From a virus, in the IMG/VR virus record IMGVR_UViG_3300029915_000163, positions 1 to 20,494 of that record: 20,494 nt of DNA; one strand, 5' to 3'. Both the position numbers and the translations under genes were made by a program. This document shows positions 7,126 through 14,972 of this stretch, piece by piece. The notes beneath the pieces were generated by a model. That model had not been told where the DNA came from, ran no database searches, and saw only the letters and a list, made by a program, of their open reading frames with translations. Each line of letters begins with the position of its first letter. Within the stretch, counting starts at the first letter, position 1.

Positions 7126-9315
7126 CTATTTTGGCTGTACCACAAGTTGAGGTGACATACCAAGTAAAGTAAGCGGATACGGCTCGTCTGATTGAATGGC
7201 AATTTGACCTAGCGTCTCACCTAAGCCAGCATTATGAAAAATGGGTTGATCTCCCGTAAACAAAGCGGGAGAGTTATCCATAAGGGAAGTGGTTGTACCA
7301 AAGAAGATAAAAGCAAGATTATTGAAGTCCTTTCCTGTCTTAAAGGTAAGGGAGTCTTCAATCCTGAAAATTATTCGGTCAATTCGCTTAACGGCACCTT
7401 GACCTGTTCCGGTATCGCCTTGAACTGGAATAGGAAGGGTTTGCATTTGTGCTACAAAAGGTAAACCTACTGTAATTACACTAGCAGCCGTTTGTAAATC
7501 AATAGAGCCGTCAGAAGCAACAACCTTGCTTGGTTGAACCGCACCGTCAGCACAGATAGCTACCGTTTGACCTTTCAAATGGTCTAAGCCTGTGATATGG
7601 CTGGCAGGAGAACCTAGAGGCAATGGAAAATTTGCATTCTGGATACCACAATCCACAAAGTTCATAGTATTCTTACCCATGATAGAAGCGTCAAAAGGAA
7701 CATCCATAAATTCAACGTACCGAACCGTATTACCATCTACAGTACGTTTAACAACCATCCAAAGTTGATCTTGTGTGCCGTCTGGGGTGGGAATACAGGT
7801 AATAGATTCAACTACAGCTTGTCCTCCCGCAAAAGTCCCACCGATAACATGCTTGTGAAAACCTACAATCTGTTGTTCCTTAACATAGGTCATCCCGATA
7901 AGTGTACCGTCTGCCCGAACTCCCCACCATATATTGCCCGGCTCTTGCTGATAAGCGGACTGCGTAATGCCGCCACCTTGTCGGAATAAGTGTTCCGAGA
8001 GCATGGAGATTTCAATGCTACGCCAGCCGTTGATAGACCAGTCATAAGTCATTTCCCGTAATTTCTGTCCTGAGCGTTGAACGTAAATGGAGCTTACTCC
8101 AATAAGGTAAGGACGGACTTTCTTAGAACCGAAAGCTGACTGCTGCTGAAAAGCTATGTTAGAGGGAGATAGAGGCGTTGAAGTCCCTGCTGTCAAAACA
8201 GCATATTCCGCTCCATAAGTCCCAAGCAAAAGAGCTTGAGACGATAGCATCCATTGCACAGAATTAAGCTGATTAGAAGCAATCGTGTAACCAATACCGT
8301 CTGAGTCAATGACAGTTGTATCCGCTTCCGTAGGACTAAACAAATTGAAGATGCCACTTTCGGAAGTCCAAAATCCCTCTGGTTCAGTTGGGGTATTCGC
8401 AAAACACAACCGACCTTGATGAAAATTGACAGTAGAAGGGTACAGGGTTGTATCGCTCCATGAACCCATGCGCCAAACAAAGGTGGGATAGATTGTATAT
8501 TCTGCATAGGTGTTTGCCCCTATGGTAATTTTAACATCCCCAGAATCTCCAAAGGGTACGGGGTCAAAAACAGTAGCTTGGACTACCGTAGAGCTTGTCA
8601 CAGAGGTAATCTGTGCTGCACCCCAAGCATCACCTTGTAGAATGCGTATCCACCTACCTACATCTGTTGAAACAAATGGTGCAAAAGGTGTCGTGCCATC
8701 CGTCGTACCACTTGCCGTAATCGTACCTGTCAAGTTATACCGTTGAAAATGGATACTCGTTATGGGGTCATAATAATCATACAACGTGAAGCCGCTATGC
8801 TCAAGGAAAGCCGTTTGAATCTGATTTTGATTCATGTAAGGCCCATCTTGAAAATTAAATGGAGTCAGAACAAAACTGGTTGTGCTTGTCCTTTGCAGCA
8901 TTTGAGGGGGATGATTCGGGTGTACCAAAAACATCGTATCCGCACTCTGGCAAAAATCTACTTGCTGGATTTCGGCGGTTGTGTAAGGACTGACAACCTC
9001 AACTGGTACATTGCTACCGTCAACAAGCAAGCCATGCTGAGTATAAAAACGAAAGTAAAGATTACCCATTTCAATAACATAAGCTGTTCCTCCTTCGATG
9101 GTAAATGGAATAAGCCAAGTTAAATCGGCTTGTGTTTTAACTGGATTGACAAAAACCGTCCCGCTACGTTTGCAGATACCCCCTTGGAGTTGAACGATAA
9201 AATTAAGGCAAGTGTTCAACCCTGATTCGTACTTTTTTAGATCAACCCTTGCCAGCATACGGGGAGACAGTTCCCCACTGATAAAATCACTATCCCATAT
9301 ATTTACACGAGCCAT
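7126..9315 (-). CDS. Tail tubular protein B / tail nozzle protein (T7 gp12-like)
   Basis: The 729-aa product opens MARVNIWDSDFISGELSPRM with LNTCLNFIVQLQGGICKRSGTVFV soon after. This is the characteristic start of the podovirus tail stabilisation/nozzle protein: a F-x-x-GELSPxxxARxDxxxY motif followed by a G-x-xxRxGxxFV motif. It is followed by beta-rich sequence. The usual length of 700-800 aa fits. It forms the distal part of the short tail below the gatekeeper ring (known of the family). It lies directly downstream of tail tubular A, as in T7 (gp11-gp12). The ATG is 2 nt from the palindrome 9318-9330, which contains the TAA of the upstream gene. No SD is seen. The last codons hold a palindrome half-site near 7163. 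Confidence 0.93.
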   Translation of the reverse strand: MARVNIWDSDFISGELSPRMLARVDLKKYESGLNTCLNFIVQLQGGICKRSGTVFVNPVKTQADLTWLIPFTIEGGTAYVIEMGNLYFRFYTQHGLLVDGSNVPVEVVSPYTTAEIQQVDFCQSADTMFLVHPNHPPQMLQRTSTTSFVLTPFNFQDGPYMNQNQIQTAFLEHSGFTLYDYYDPITSIHFQRYNLTGTITASGTTDGTTPFAPFVSTDVGRWIRILQGDAWGAAQITSVTSSTVVQATVFDPVPFGDSGDVKITIGANTYAEYTIYPTFVWRMGSWSDTTLYPSTVNFHQGRLCFANTPTEPEGFWTSESGIFNLFSPTEADTTVIDSDGIGYTIASNQLNSVQWMLSSQALLLGTYGAEYAVLTAGTSTPLSPSNIAFQQQSAFGSKKVRPYLIGVSSIYVQRSGQKLREMTYDWSINGWRSIEISMLSEHLFRQGGGITQSAYQQEPGNIWWGVRADGTLIGMTYVKEQQIVGFHKHVIGGTFAGGQAVVESITCIPTPDGTQDQLWMVVKRTVDGNTVRYVEFMDVPFDASIMGKNTMNFVDCGIQNANFPLPLGSPASHITGLDHLKGQTVAICADGAVQPSKVVASDGSIDLQTAASVITVGLPFVAQMQTLPIPVQGDTGTGQGAVKRIDRIIFRIEDSLTFKTGKDFNNLAFIFFGTTTSLMDNSPALFTGDQPIFHNAGLGETLGQIAIQSDEPYPLTLLGMSPQLVVQPK

Positions 9316-9317
9316 AG

Positions 9318-9330
9318 TAAAGTAACTTTA
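9318..9330. promoter_or_regulatory. Palindrome copy 7, TAAAG-TAA-CTTTA, gene junction
   Basis: It contains the tail tubular A stop; the tail tubular B ATG is 2 nt further on. Confidence 0.8.
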
Positions 9331-9918
9331 GATATGATTTGCTTGCATCCTTACTTCCTCATAGAAGTATTCTGTCTGCGTAATTGCACGACTCGTAGAA
9401 GCATCAATGAACTTGGCACGCGACAACCAGTTAGAGTATCCTTTCATCATCCGGTCACAGACCTGAGAATTTTGGACTAGAGCCATTGCAATGTCTTGTG
9501 CCAAGTACCAAGCAATGGTTTCCGCCAAGTGAGAATCTAACTGCACAATATCTGTCACACTATAAACATACTTAATAACGGCATTGTTTATATTGGACAG
9601 AAAAGTTGTTCCTTCAATCTGGAAGAAAAGACGATCATCATCATTAAGCGTCATCCGAACATAATCGGCTGGCAACTGGTACTGATACTGCCATTGCTTA
9701 AGATTGTTAGGAATAGATAAAGGAGTAGCAGGAAGAGGAGCGAGAGCAACCCGCTTAATAGCACACTTCCAAGGGTGTTCCCGCAGAACATAATCCTTAG
9801 CAAAAGAGAATCGTGCTTCAAGTAAAATCCCTTCCTTGCTTCCATCTGAGGTACTGACTTTAGGCATACCTCCTAGTTTGACTAATGCGCTGTTACAAAT
9901 GTCTAACTGAGATGCCAT
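9328..9918 (-). CDS. Tail tubular protein A / gatekeeper (T7 gp11-like)
   Basis: I start this gene at ATG 9918 (196 aa, MASQLDICNSALVKLGG), not at the earlier in-frame ATG at 9978. A strong SD, GGAGGT, lies 7 nt before 9918, and the longer version would begin inside the terminator hairpin. The N-terminus (I/L-C-N-x-AL-x-x-LG), a W-K-C-A-x-K-R-x-x-L motif near residue 50, and a C-terminal helix pair (WYLAQDIAMALVQNSQ, SRAKFIDASTSRA) are the hallmarks of the tail tubular A/head-completion family. That family joins the portal to the nozzle. It is the first gene after a terminator-like hairpin, corresponding to T7 gene 11 after T-phi. Its good SD contrasts with the SD-less neighbours and suggests independent initiation. 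Confidence 0.92.
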   Translation of the reverse strand: MASQLDICNSALVKLGGMPKVSTSDGSKEGILLEARFSFAKDYVLREHPWKCAIKRVALAPLPATPLSIPNNLKQWQYQYQLPADYVRMTLNDDDRLFFQIEGTTFLSNINNAVIKYVYSVTDIVQLDSHLAETIAWYLAQDIAMALVQNSQVCDRMMKGYSNWLSRAKFIDASTSRAITQTEYFYEEVRMQANHI

Positions 9919-9945
9919 AAAAATACCTCCATTAAAATAAGAAGA

Positions 9946-9971
9946 GTGCTCCCCCGCATCCGAGGGAGCAC
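9946..9971 (-). terminator. Intrinsic terminator-like hairpin after the cement gene
   Basis: On the minus strand a perfect 8-bp GC-rich stem (GTGCTCCC/GGGAGCAC, 10-nt loop) is followed by the pyrimidine-rich TCTTCTTATTTT. It lies 22 nt past the stop of the cement gene and just before the SD of tail tubular A. T7 has its T-phi terminator at the equivalent place, between the capsid and gene 11, so it would step down transcription after the highly expressed capsid genes. Confidence 0.75.
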
Positions 9972-9992
9972 CACACAAACCAACTCGCTCGC

Positions 9993-10562
9993 TTAGTCCG
10001 TTTCGGCGATGAACTCGACAATGATAACCAAGGCTTCGCCCGTCGCGTATGCCGCACCACCAGAGGTGGCGTAGATCGCAACGGGGCCAGTCTGGTTCTC
10101 AAAGCCAAGACCAGACGCAATGCGCGTCTCATCGTTGGCTGTAGTCTGGGGAAGGCCAGTAGCGTCAAACACGCTGATCTGGTTAATTCCTTCGACCGGA
10201 GTAGTAGAGGCGGCGGCTACAGAAAGGGCATTAACCAATTCCGTACCCGTACCCGTACCATAATCAGGCTGAGTCGTAGGAGCCGTAGCCGTAGAAGCAT
10301 CCGTACCAACGCTAAGGGTAGCACCTGTACCCATCGCGCCATTTGAAATCTTCACACTCGTTACACGCGCAAAACGAGGAAGATGACCGAGGAACAAACG
10401 GTCGCCCGTTGCGTTCACTCCGAAACCAGCCGTTGCCGTAAAGATGGTGCCTTGAAGAATACGCTTCGTGCCGTACTTTTCGTTATTCTTCAAACGCTGC
10501 ATCCGTTCCCCCGAACCTTGGGCCTTAATCTGTTCAATACTTAGATAATCTGCTGCACTCAT
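9993..10562 (-). CDS. Capsid cement/decoration protein (BPP-1 Bbp16-like by position)
   Basis: The 189-aa product starts MSAADYLSIEQIKAQGSGER. It is rich in Gly, Thr and Ala, with beta-strand patterns (RILQGTIFTATAGFGVNATGD, PRFARVTSVKIS, FENQTGPVAIYATSGGAAYATG). No enzyme motif is visible. It sits directly downstream of the major capsid gene and upstream of a terminator. In BPP-1-like podoviruses the cement protein (Bbp16) follows the capsid gene (Bbp17) in this order. The beta-rich composition and length fit a jelly-roll cement protein on the capsid surface; this is inference from order and composition. A purine-rich AAAAGGAAAA lies about 10 nt before the ATG and is a usable SD. GC content looks somewhat higher here and in the capsid gene, as expected for highly expressed genes. 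Confidence 0.75.
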   Translation of the reverse strand: MSAADYLSIEQIKAQGSGERMQRLKNNEKYGTKRILQGTIFTATAGFGVNATGDRLFLGHLPRFARVTSVKISNGAMGTGATLSVGTDASTATAPTTQPDYGTGTGTELVNALSVAAASTTPVEGINQISVFDATGLPQTTANDETRIASGLGFENQTGPVAIYATSGGAAYATGEALVIIVEFIAETD

Positions 10563-10585
10563 AGTTTTTGATTTTCCTTTTTGTG

Positions 10586-10598
10586 TAAAGTTACTTTA
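10586..10598. promoter_or_regulatory. Palindrome copy 8, TAAAG-TTA-CTTTA, capsid/cement gap
   Basis: It is fully non-coding, 3 bp after the capsid stop and 23 bp before the cement ATG. Symmetry extends to 15 bp (G...C). Confidence 0.8.
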
Positions 10599-10601
10599 CG
10601 A

Positions 10602-11513
10602 TTAGAACGCGGCTGATTCGTCGCACAAGATCGAAACAATACCGTTTTCCCGCATACGAGCCGCATCCCCTTGGAAGTCAGCCGAAACGAGCCAAGACTT
10701 CTTGTTAGGGACGTAGTTTATTTCCACTTCAATATCAGAGATATTGCAGTAGTTGAGGGCATCAGGAGTATAGGCAACGACCGTACGAGTATTACCAGAC
10801 TTGGGAACAAGCTTGGAATTAACACGCACAAAGCGCATACCCATGAACATGACATCGGGATTACCAGAAGCGAGAGCTTCGTAGGTAGTTCCCGTAACCT
10901 TCAACTCTTCCGCAGCCGCAAGCAAAGCCTGAGTCTGGAAAGCGGTATAAACTACCGTGATTTTAGCATGGTCATCGTTTTCGATGGCTTCCGTATCCGT
11001 CAACTTGGTAAGAGCAAGTCGAAGCTTGCCCGTAGTCAAGTTGCTGGAAACCGAAGTGGTATCTTCCCGATAAGTAGCCGCAATCTGCTGGTTCGCAGTG
11101 TCAAAATTATAGATCGTCGTACCGTCACGACCACCATAATTAGGCCCAAGCGCACGCTGGAGAATCATGCTGTCCTGCTGGCGACCGAGAGCCATAGCAG
11201 CAGCAGACGAAATACGACCAGACAAGGGAGCAGAAACAATTTTCTGTTCAAACTTATCGACGTAATCCGAGGATTCAAAAGTACGCTGACCGCACTTGCG
11301 ACGAGTGAAATCCGCAGGATTGGTAACGACTTCCTGAGCGCGACCAGTACGCTCAGTAACGGTCATAGTTCCGATATAATCGAAATAGCCGTTTTCTGCC
11401 GCGAGAGGGTCAGTGGTGATGGTAGGCCGGAGACGGCTACCCCTTTGCTGATAGACTTCGCGTAGATCACGCGAGAACTGATCAATGTTTGTTGCTGAGA
11501 TTGTAGGTGACAT
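10602..11513 (-). CDS. Major capsid protein
   Basis: The 303-aa product (MSPTISATNIDQFSRDLREVYQQRGSRLRPTI) matches the pattern of podovirus HK97-fold capsid proteins. It has an N-terminal helical arm, a long spine-helix-like region, DTEAIENDDHAKITVVYTAFQTQALLAAAEEL in the middle, and a C-terminal beta region with MFMGMRFVRVNSKLVPKSGNTRTVVAY and KSWLVSADFQGDAARMRENGIVSILCDES. Position after the scaffold and before the cement gene supports the call. The start is the first ATG; the leader CAAATAACACAAAATG is A-rich with no SD. The 369-bp leader is the largest gap in the late block and contains hairpins and a palindrome, consistent with special control of the most abundant virion protein. The stop TAA is 3 bp from the next palindrome. 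Confidence 0.9.
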   Translation of the reverse strand: MSPTISATNIDQFSRDLREVYQQRGSRLRPTITTDPLAAENGYFDYIGTMTVTERTGRAQEVVTNPADFTRRKCGQRTFESSDYVDKFEQKIVSAPLSGRISSAAAMALGRQQDSMILQRALGPNYGGRDGTTIYNFDTANQQIAATYREDTTSVSSNLTTGKLRLALTKLTDTEAIENDDHAKITVVYTAFQTQALLAAAEELKVTGTTYEALASGNPDVMFMGMRFVRVNSKLVPKSGNTRTVVAYTPDALNYCNISDIEVEINYVPNKKSWLVSADFQGDAARMRENGIVSILCDESAAF

Positions 11514-11562
11514 TTTGTGTTATTTGGTAAACCAACGATTTTGTTTCTGAACAATTTCGCTT

Positions 11563-11588
11563 GGCTTCCCCAAGAACACCTTGGAACC
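11563..11588 (-). promoter_or_regulatory. Hairpin in the capsid 5' leader
   Basis: On the minus strand GGTT-CCAAG-gtgtt-CTTGG-GGAAGCC can fold with a 5-bp core stem and a bulged outer stem, 50-75 nt before the capsid ATG. It may stabilise the capsid mRNA or mark a processing site. This is inference only. Confidence 0.35.
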
Positions 11589-11602
11589 TCGCTACCGAAG
11601 GC

Positions 11603-11615
11603 TAAAGTAACTTTA
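11603..11615. promoter_or_regulatory. Palindrome copy 9, TAAAG-TAA-CTTTA, capsid leader
   Basis: It is non-coding, 89 bp upstream of the capsid ATG, next to no stop or start codon in use. Confidence 0.8.
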
Positions 11616-11672
11616 CTTTTTGCCCATTCGGGTGATGGCTGATTTCTCAGCTACCAATGGGGGTCTAAAAGA

Positions 11673-11711
11673 CTTATCCCATACCCTGAGAGTATCAGAA
11701 TATGGGATAAG
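11673..11711 (-). terminator. Strong hairpin between scaffold and capsid genes
   Basis: Arms CTTATCCCATA (11673-11683) and TATGGGATAAG (11701-11711) are perfectly complementary over 11 bp with a 17-nt loop that has its own CTGA/TCAG stem. On the minus strand it is followed by TCTTTTAG, a weak U-run. It may act as a partial terminator or RNase III-type processing signal before the capsid gene; the sequence does not decide. Confidence 0.6.
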
Positions 11712-11724
11712 TGCAAGAACTATT

Positions 11725-11859
11725 TTAACTATTTTTACGATGGAAACTATTTCTAATCCAAGTGCAACCCATGAATTTTACTTCTCTAACCCCGGCAGCT
11801 AACCGTTCATAAGCCTGATTGTCTTTTACTCTTTCTGCAATAGAAAGAACTTTAAGCAT
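11725..11859 (-). CDS. Possible 44-aa small protein between scaffold and capsid
   Basis: An ATG at 11859, 23 nt past the scaffold stop, opens a 44-codon frame (MLKVLSIAERVKDNQAYERL...RNSFHRKNS) ending at TAA 11725. The composition is protein-like: amphipathic, with a helix-like first half and a basic C-terminus. The strong hairpin begins 13 nt after its stop, as expected at the end of a transcription unit. The upstream AGG eight bases before the ATG is a weak SD. No family is recognised, and it could be fortuitous. Confidence 0.45.
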   Translation of the reverse strand: MLKVLSIAERVKDNQAYERLAAGVREVKFMGCTWIRNSFHRKNS

Positions 11860-11882
11860 CTGTAAGCCTGTATAATAGACTA

Positions 11883-12728
11883 TCACGTTGCCTGCCGACC
11901 AAGTTCACCATTTTTAATGGCAAAAAGCCGAGTCATACGAGAACGAGCCAAAGCATAACCGGGGTCATTAACATTTGTGTAAGTGCTCATAAACACCTTA
12001 TCGGCATAGAGCAAGTCAATTTCCTGTGATGCTTGCTGTGGGCCTGCCGCAAAGCCACCGGAAGAAAGCTTGCCTGTAGCGGGGTCTTCCTTCATTAACT
12101 CAGCAGAGTTGGCAAGGAACTCAATAAATTCCGCACGATTGTTAAGCCCTGATTCAGAAGCAAGCTTGGAAAGCTCTTTGCCTCCAAGAGTATCAAGAGC
12201 CATCTGAGCACTATTCATTTTCTTCTGAAAATCAGTACCCCACTTTTTTTGTAAAGTAAGTGTAGAAGATTGGGCAAGCTCAGCACGCTTAGTAACCTCT
12301 GCCGCTTGCATTTCAGCAGACTTAGCAAAGAAAGGTTCAAGAATCGCCTTGGCCTGTGTATTCGTCAACCCTGCCTTGGCAAAGTTTTCAGAAAATTCAG
12401 CAATGCCAGATTCTTCCAGCTTCATACCCGTAGGAAGTTTCAAATCCTTGAAATCATAGCTCTTGCCATCTTTAGGAGCCTTCAAATGAGTCTGCGCCCA
12501 CTCATTAAACTTTTCGGGTTCAGGGGGTGGGACTGGCAAACCTTGTTGCCCGATCTTGCGTTGCTGGTGAATGGCTGTCTTGGCAAGGTCTTCAACAGAC
12601 TTCATGCCGGGAAACATCTTAGGAAACGCTTCACTAATCTCTGGGTCTTTAAACTCAAATTTATATTCGGTCGTCTGCTGTGTCTGCTGCGTGTTATCGG
12701 TCGTCTGCTGAATTTGTTCAGTTGCCAT
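11883..12728 (-). CDS. Capsid scaffolding protein
   Basis: The 281-aa product begins with a low-complexity Gln/Thr segment (ATEQIQQTTDNTQQTQQTTEY). It continues with charged, helix-forming sequence (ESGIAEFSENFAKAGLTNTQAKAILEPF, then MQAAEVTKRAELAQSSTLTLQKKWG), which is the usual phage scaffold motif: a helix pair, then a coiled coil ending with KxWGxxFxxxxxxAxxAL. It ends with a short basic region (ARSRMTRLFAIKNGELGRQ) that could contact the capsid protein. It precedes the major capsid gene, as in T7 (gp9-gp10) and BPP-1. The start ATG overlaps the end of the upstream gene by 11 bp and has a good SD (AGAAGGAAAT) inside that gene. Confidence 0.87.
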   Translation of the reverse strand: MATEQIQQTTDNTQQTQQTTEYKFEFKDPEISEAFPKMFPGMKSVEDLAKTAIHQQRKIGQQGLPVPPPEPEKFNEWAQTHLKAPKDGKSYDFKDLKLPTGMKLEESGIAEFSENFAKAGLTNTQAKAILEPFFAKSAEMQAAEVTKRAELAQSSTLTLQKKWGTDFQKKMNSAQMALDTLGGKELSKLASESGLNNRAEFIEFLANSAELMKEDPATGKLSSGGFAAGPQQASQEIDLLYADKVFMSTYTNVNDPGYALARSRMTRLFAIKNGELGRQAT

Positions 12729-12984
12729 AATTTCCTTCTAGGATTGATTCTGTTACTTCTTCTACGGGTTGTTTGTGTGTGTGATTAAGAATTGCCAAGG
12801 CTAAAAGCCTTGACCCTTCATTAAGCAAAGTTTTTTCAGGATTGGTGGGATTAAAAGTGGTTGTACTAACGTAACCAATCTTACAAATATAAGACAAAAC
12901 CCTTTTACCTTCTTCCGTGCCAAAGGTTGTGGCAAAATCAGCATGGAGCCTTTTGCGCCGAAAAATAGCATCCTTGATATTCAT
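12718..12984 (-). CDS. Bbp19-like small phage protein
   Basis: The 88-aa product contains FGTEEGKRVLSYICKIGYV, then TTTFNPTNPEKTLLNEGSRLLALAIL. This is the pattern of the Bbp19 family of small podovirus proteins (G-x-x-VL-x-x-L, then F-N-x-x-x-x-x-x-x-NEG-x-R-x-x-x-L). Members lie between portal and scaffold/capsid genes; the function is unknown and assembly-related by context. Here too it lies just before the scaffold. The ATG at 12984 overlaps palindrome 12984-12996, whose outer TAA is the stop of the preceding gene, and there is no SD. Confidence 0.75.
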   Translation of the reverse strand: MNIKDAIFRRKRLHADFATTFGTEEGKRVLSYICKIGYVSTTTFNPTNPEKTLLNEGSRLLALAILNHTHKQPVEEVTESILEGNYGN

Positions 12985-12996
12985 AAAGCTACTTTA
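12984..12996. promoter_or_regulatory. Palindrome copy 10, TAAAG-CTA-CTTTA, gene junction
   Basis: It joins the stop of the 86-aa gene to the ATG of the Bbp19-like gene. Confidence 0.8.
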
Positions 12997-13254
12997 CTGT
13001 TCCAAACAGTAATTGAGACAAATAGACCACTTACCCCATTTTAAGCCAACTGTCCTTGTAGGATGAATACTTAGTTCATAATCTAAAGGATTAATAATAA
13101 TCCTTGGATAAAAAAAGAAAGGGTGTTTAATTCCTGTTTCTCTCCCTTTCCAATCTTTACTTGAATCACTATGAAAACTAAACCCATAGTGTAATTTTCC
13201 TAAGTTAAAATACTTAGTTTGATAATTGCTACAATTCCAATCGTTAGTAGTCAT
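12994..13254 (-). CDS. Hypothetical small late protein
   Basis: The 86-aa product (MTTNDWNCSNYQTKYFNLGKLHYGF) is rich in Tyr, Trp, Phe and His, with beta-like alternation and no recognised motif. It is placed between portal and the Bbp19-like gene, with palindromes at both ends. The ATG at 13254 overlaps a palindrome and its TAA is part of the next one. Its position within the morphogenesis operon and proper junctions support a real gene. Codon usage looks more AT-rich than that of its neighbours, suggesting a later insertion. Confidence 0.7.
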   Translation of the reverse strand: MTTNDWNCSNYQTKYFNLGKLHYGFSFHSDSSKDWKGRETGIKHPFFFYPRIIINPLDYELSIHPTRTVGLKWGKWSICLNYCLEQ

Positions 13255-13266
13255 AAAGTAACTTTA
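13254..13266. promoter_or_regulatory. Palindrome copy 11, TAAAG-TAA-CTTTA, gene junction
   Basis: It joins the portal stop to the ATG of the 86-aa gene, 257 bp from copy 10. Confidence 0.8.
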
Positions 13267-14958
13267 CTGTTGAGGAGCACCAACCAACTGAGGCGAGGCT
13301 TGGGCAGCTTGACCTACGTTCTTAAGCGAAGTGGAAGCACTCTCAGCCGCTTGCAACTGTTGCTGTTGCTGTTGCTGTTCTGCCCTATCCTTGCGGATAG
13401 CTGCAACCTCTTGCGGAGTTCTAAATATCTTGCGTGTCACGCCAGAGAGGTAAGCCGATTCCGCAACGACTTCATCCATATCAACCGAGTCTTTAACTTC
13501 CGGTGCAACCTGTGCCATCGGTACAACCGTTTCAGTAATGAATGACCGGAGTGCTCCAAGCTTCCCGCTCTTGATAGCTTGAGCCGCACGCGAGACATAA
13601 ACAATCTTAAGTTGCTTGCCTTTAATCTTGATTGGATGAGGCGGAATCTTACCCCATTGCGTGAGTAAGTCGTAAGTCCTCATAATCATCGGGCCTAGCA
13701 ACTCTGCTTCCTGCCTGCCAACGAGAGGAGCAATATTCCGTAGAATGGAGTCCTGTTGTGCTTGAATTTCAGCCGTTGTTTGACGCTCCTTCTTGAACGG
13801 AATACTGCCCAAATCCGCATAAAAAATTTCCTTAACAACTGACCGTCTTTCTTCCTGTCTTTCGTTGCTGGTAGTGAGACTTACCGGGGGAGACAAAGGA
13901 CGAAAAGCATCTGTCGGAAGGCCAAGGGAAGAGTCATAATAATTAACGGCTCCCGGCGTTTGATCAAGCTGAGACATGAAGGCGTCATGCGGCGCAATCA
14001 TAGCGGGGTCAGTATTTTTCTGATCTGCCCGTAAAGCTATCTTCTCATTCTGATTAAGAATACGAACAGTAGGCAAAGCCGTCATTGCACAACTACGAGC
14101 GTATTGTTCCCCTTCGATCACTTCCCAACGTCCCGTATGATAGGGGAAAGTCCGATAGCCACCTTCCCAACAAATAAAAGGCTCATCATGGGCAGCAGGA
14201 CTGCCGCCACCACCACCGACAAGAGAACCACCTATGTAAATCCATACGCTCTTAAAGCGCATGTCTTTGGAACCTTTGCCCTTGGGGTTGCGTTCTTCCC
14301 TTGGCTCTACACAATGGATAAAGTCATTCTTAGGGCCATCTAAAGGAATCTTTTCGTCGGAAAGTTTTGGGGGAAGATTTTCTTTTCCAAAACGCTCAAT
14401 GGCTTGCCGCTTTGTCCATTGGACACGCCGATAAACTTTATTGATACGTCCCTTGTCGTCTTCTGAAATCCAAGTATTGCAAAGAGGGATACAAGAAAAA
14501 ACCGGAGAATCAATATCCTCGTCCCACTCTTGACATACCGTAGCTGTACCAAGGCAACCAATGGAAAGGAAATAGGAGTGAAGGCTTTGCTTATGGTTCG
14601 CTTGCGGGTTCGTGTAGCAGTTGGAAATTAAATCCGTCACTTGCTCACCCCAAGCCAAAACCTCCGGGTCTTCATTCAACTTTTCATTATGCAAGCGAAT
14701 CTGAAACCATTGCTCAAACGGATTGGCTACGGCTGCGTGCATCCCATTAGCAAACTGGTTGTTTGCCCAAGGCGCGGTTGAGTCATAAATTAATTCGACA
14801 AGGTAAGAACCCGGCTGCCGTGTTACCGTGAAATCATTGCTGTTAGGCCAAACTACATCTTTGCATTGCTGGTAAAGAGAATCCCAATTCCTCTGCCGAA
14901 CATCTTTCATGTTCTGCCAAGTCAAGATGTATTTCGTAGCGTCGGATTGGTCTAACAT
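13264..14958 (-). CDS. Portal (head-tail connector) protein
   Basis: The 564-aa product has the podovirus head-tail connector pattern: an N-terminal MLDQSDATKYILTWQNMKDVRQRNWDSLYQQC helix, YDSTAPWANNQFANGMHAAVANPFEQWF, SYFLSIGCLGTATV, and a clip/wing region with RWEVIEGEQYARSCAMTALPTVRILN. A stem helix region (TTAEIQAQQDSILRNIAPLVGR) and a Gln-rich C-terminal tail with an uninterrupted run of seven Gln near residue 530 follow. Length is as usual for T7/BPP-1-type portals. It forms the dodecameric ring through which DNA is packaged and ejected. The ATG is 1 nt from palindrome 14960-14972 and has no SD at normal spacing. The Gln tract (repeated CAA/CAG) is a simple repeat likely to vary in length. 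Confidence 0.92.
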   Translation of the reverse strand: MLDQSDATKYILTWQNMKDVRQRNWDSLYQQCKDVVWPNSNDFTVTRQPGSYLVELIYDSTAPWANNQFANGMHAAVANPFEQWFQIRLHNEKLNEDPEVLAWGEQVTDLISNCYTNPQANHKQSLHSYFLSIGCLGTATVCQEWDEDIDSPVFSCIPLCNTWISEDDKGRINKVYRRVQWTKRQAIERFGKENLPPKLSDEKIPLDGPKNDFIHCVEPREERNPKGKGSKDMRFKSVWIYIGGSLVGGGGGSPAAHDEPFICWEGGYRTFPYHTGRWEVIEGEQYARSCAMTALPTVRILNQNEKIALRADQKNTDPAMIAPHDAFMSQLDQTPGAVNYYDSSLGLPTDAFRPLSPPVSLTTSNERQEERRSVVKEIFYADLGSIPFKKERQTTAEIQAQQDSILRNIAPLVGRQEAELLGPMIMRTYDLLTQWGKIPPHPIKIKGKQLKIVYVSRAAQAIKSGKLGALRSFITETVVPMAQVAPEVKDSVDMDEVVAESAYLSGVTRKIFRTPQEVAAIRKDRAEQQQQQQQLQAAESASTSLKNVGQAAQASPQLVGAPQQ

Positions 14959-14959
14959 A

Positions 14960-14972
14960 TAAAGTTACTTTA
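14960..14972. promoter_or_regulatory. Palindrome copy 12, TAAAG-TTA-CTTTA, gene junction
   Basis: It contains the stop of the 85-aa gene; the portal ATG is 1 nt beyond. Confidence 0.8.

Larger units (their letters stand above)
11514..11882. other. Capsid leader / scaffold-capsid intergenic region
   Basis: This 369-bp gap holds, in minus-strand order: a 44-codon ORF (11725-11859), an 11-bp perfect hairpin (11673-11711), a palindrome copy (11603-11615), a second smaller hairpin (11563-11588, CCAAG/CTTGG core), a short TTGGT-aa-ACCAA inverted repeat (11524-11535), and an A-rich SD-less leader to the capsid ATG. No convincing -35/-10 pair is seen. Confidence 0.7.

Noticed and set aside
9919-9978. 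Longer start of tail tubular A at 9978
   Set aside because: The extra 20 residues overlap the terminator hairpin, whereas ATG 9918 has a strong SD and matches the family N-terminus.
10671-11465. 264-codon plus-strand ORF opposite the capsid gene
   Set aside because: It is fully antisense to a confident major capsid gene, has Arg/Ser-rich composition typical of a shadow frame, and has no SD.
12250-12265. Isolated TAAAGTAAG half-sites (also near 7163)
   Set aside because: Only one arm is present; half-sites of this length occur by chance.
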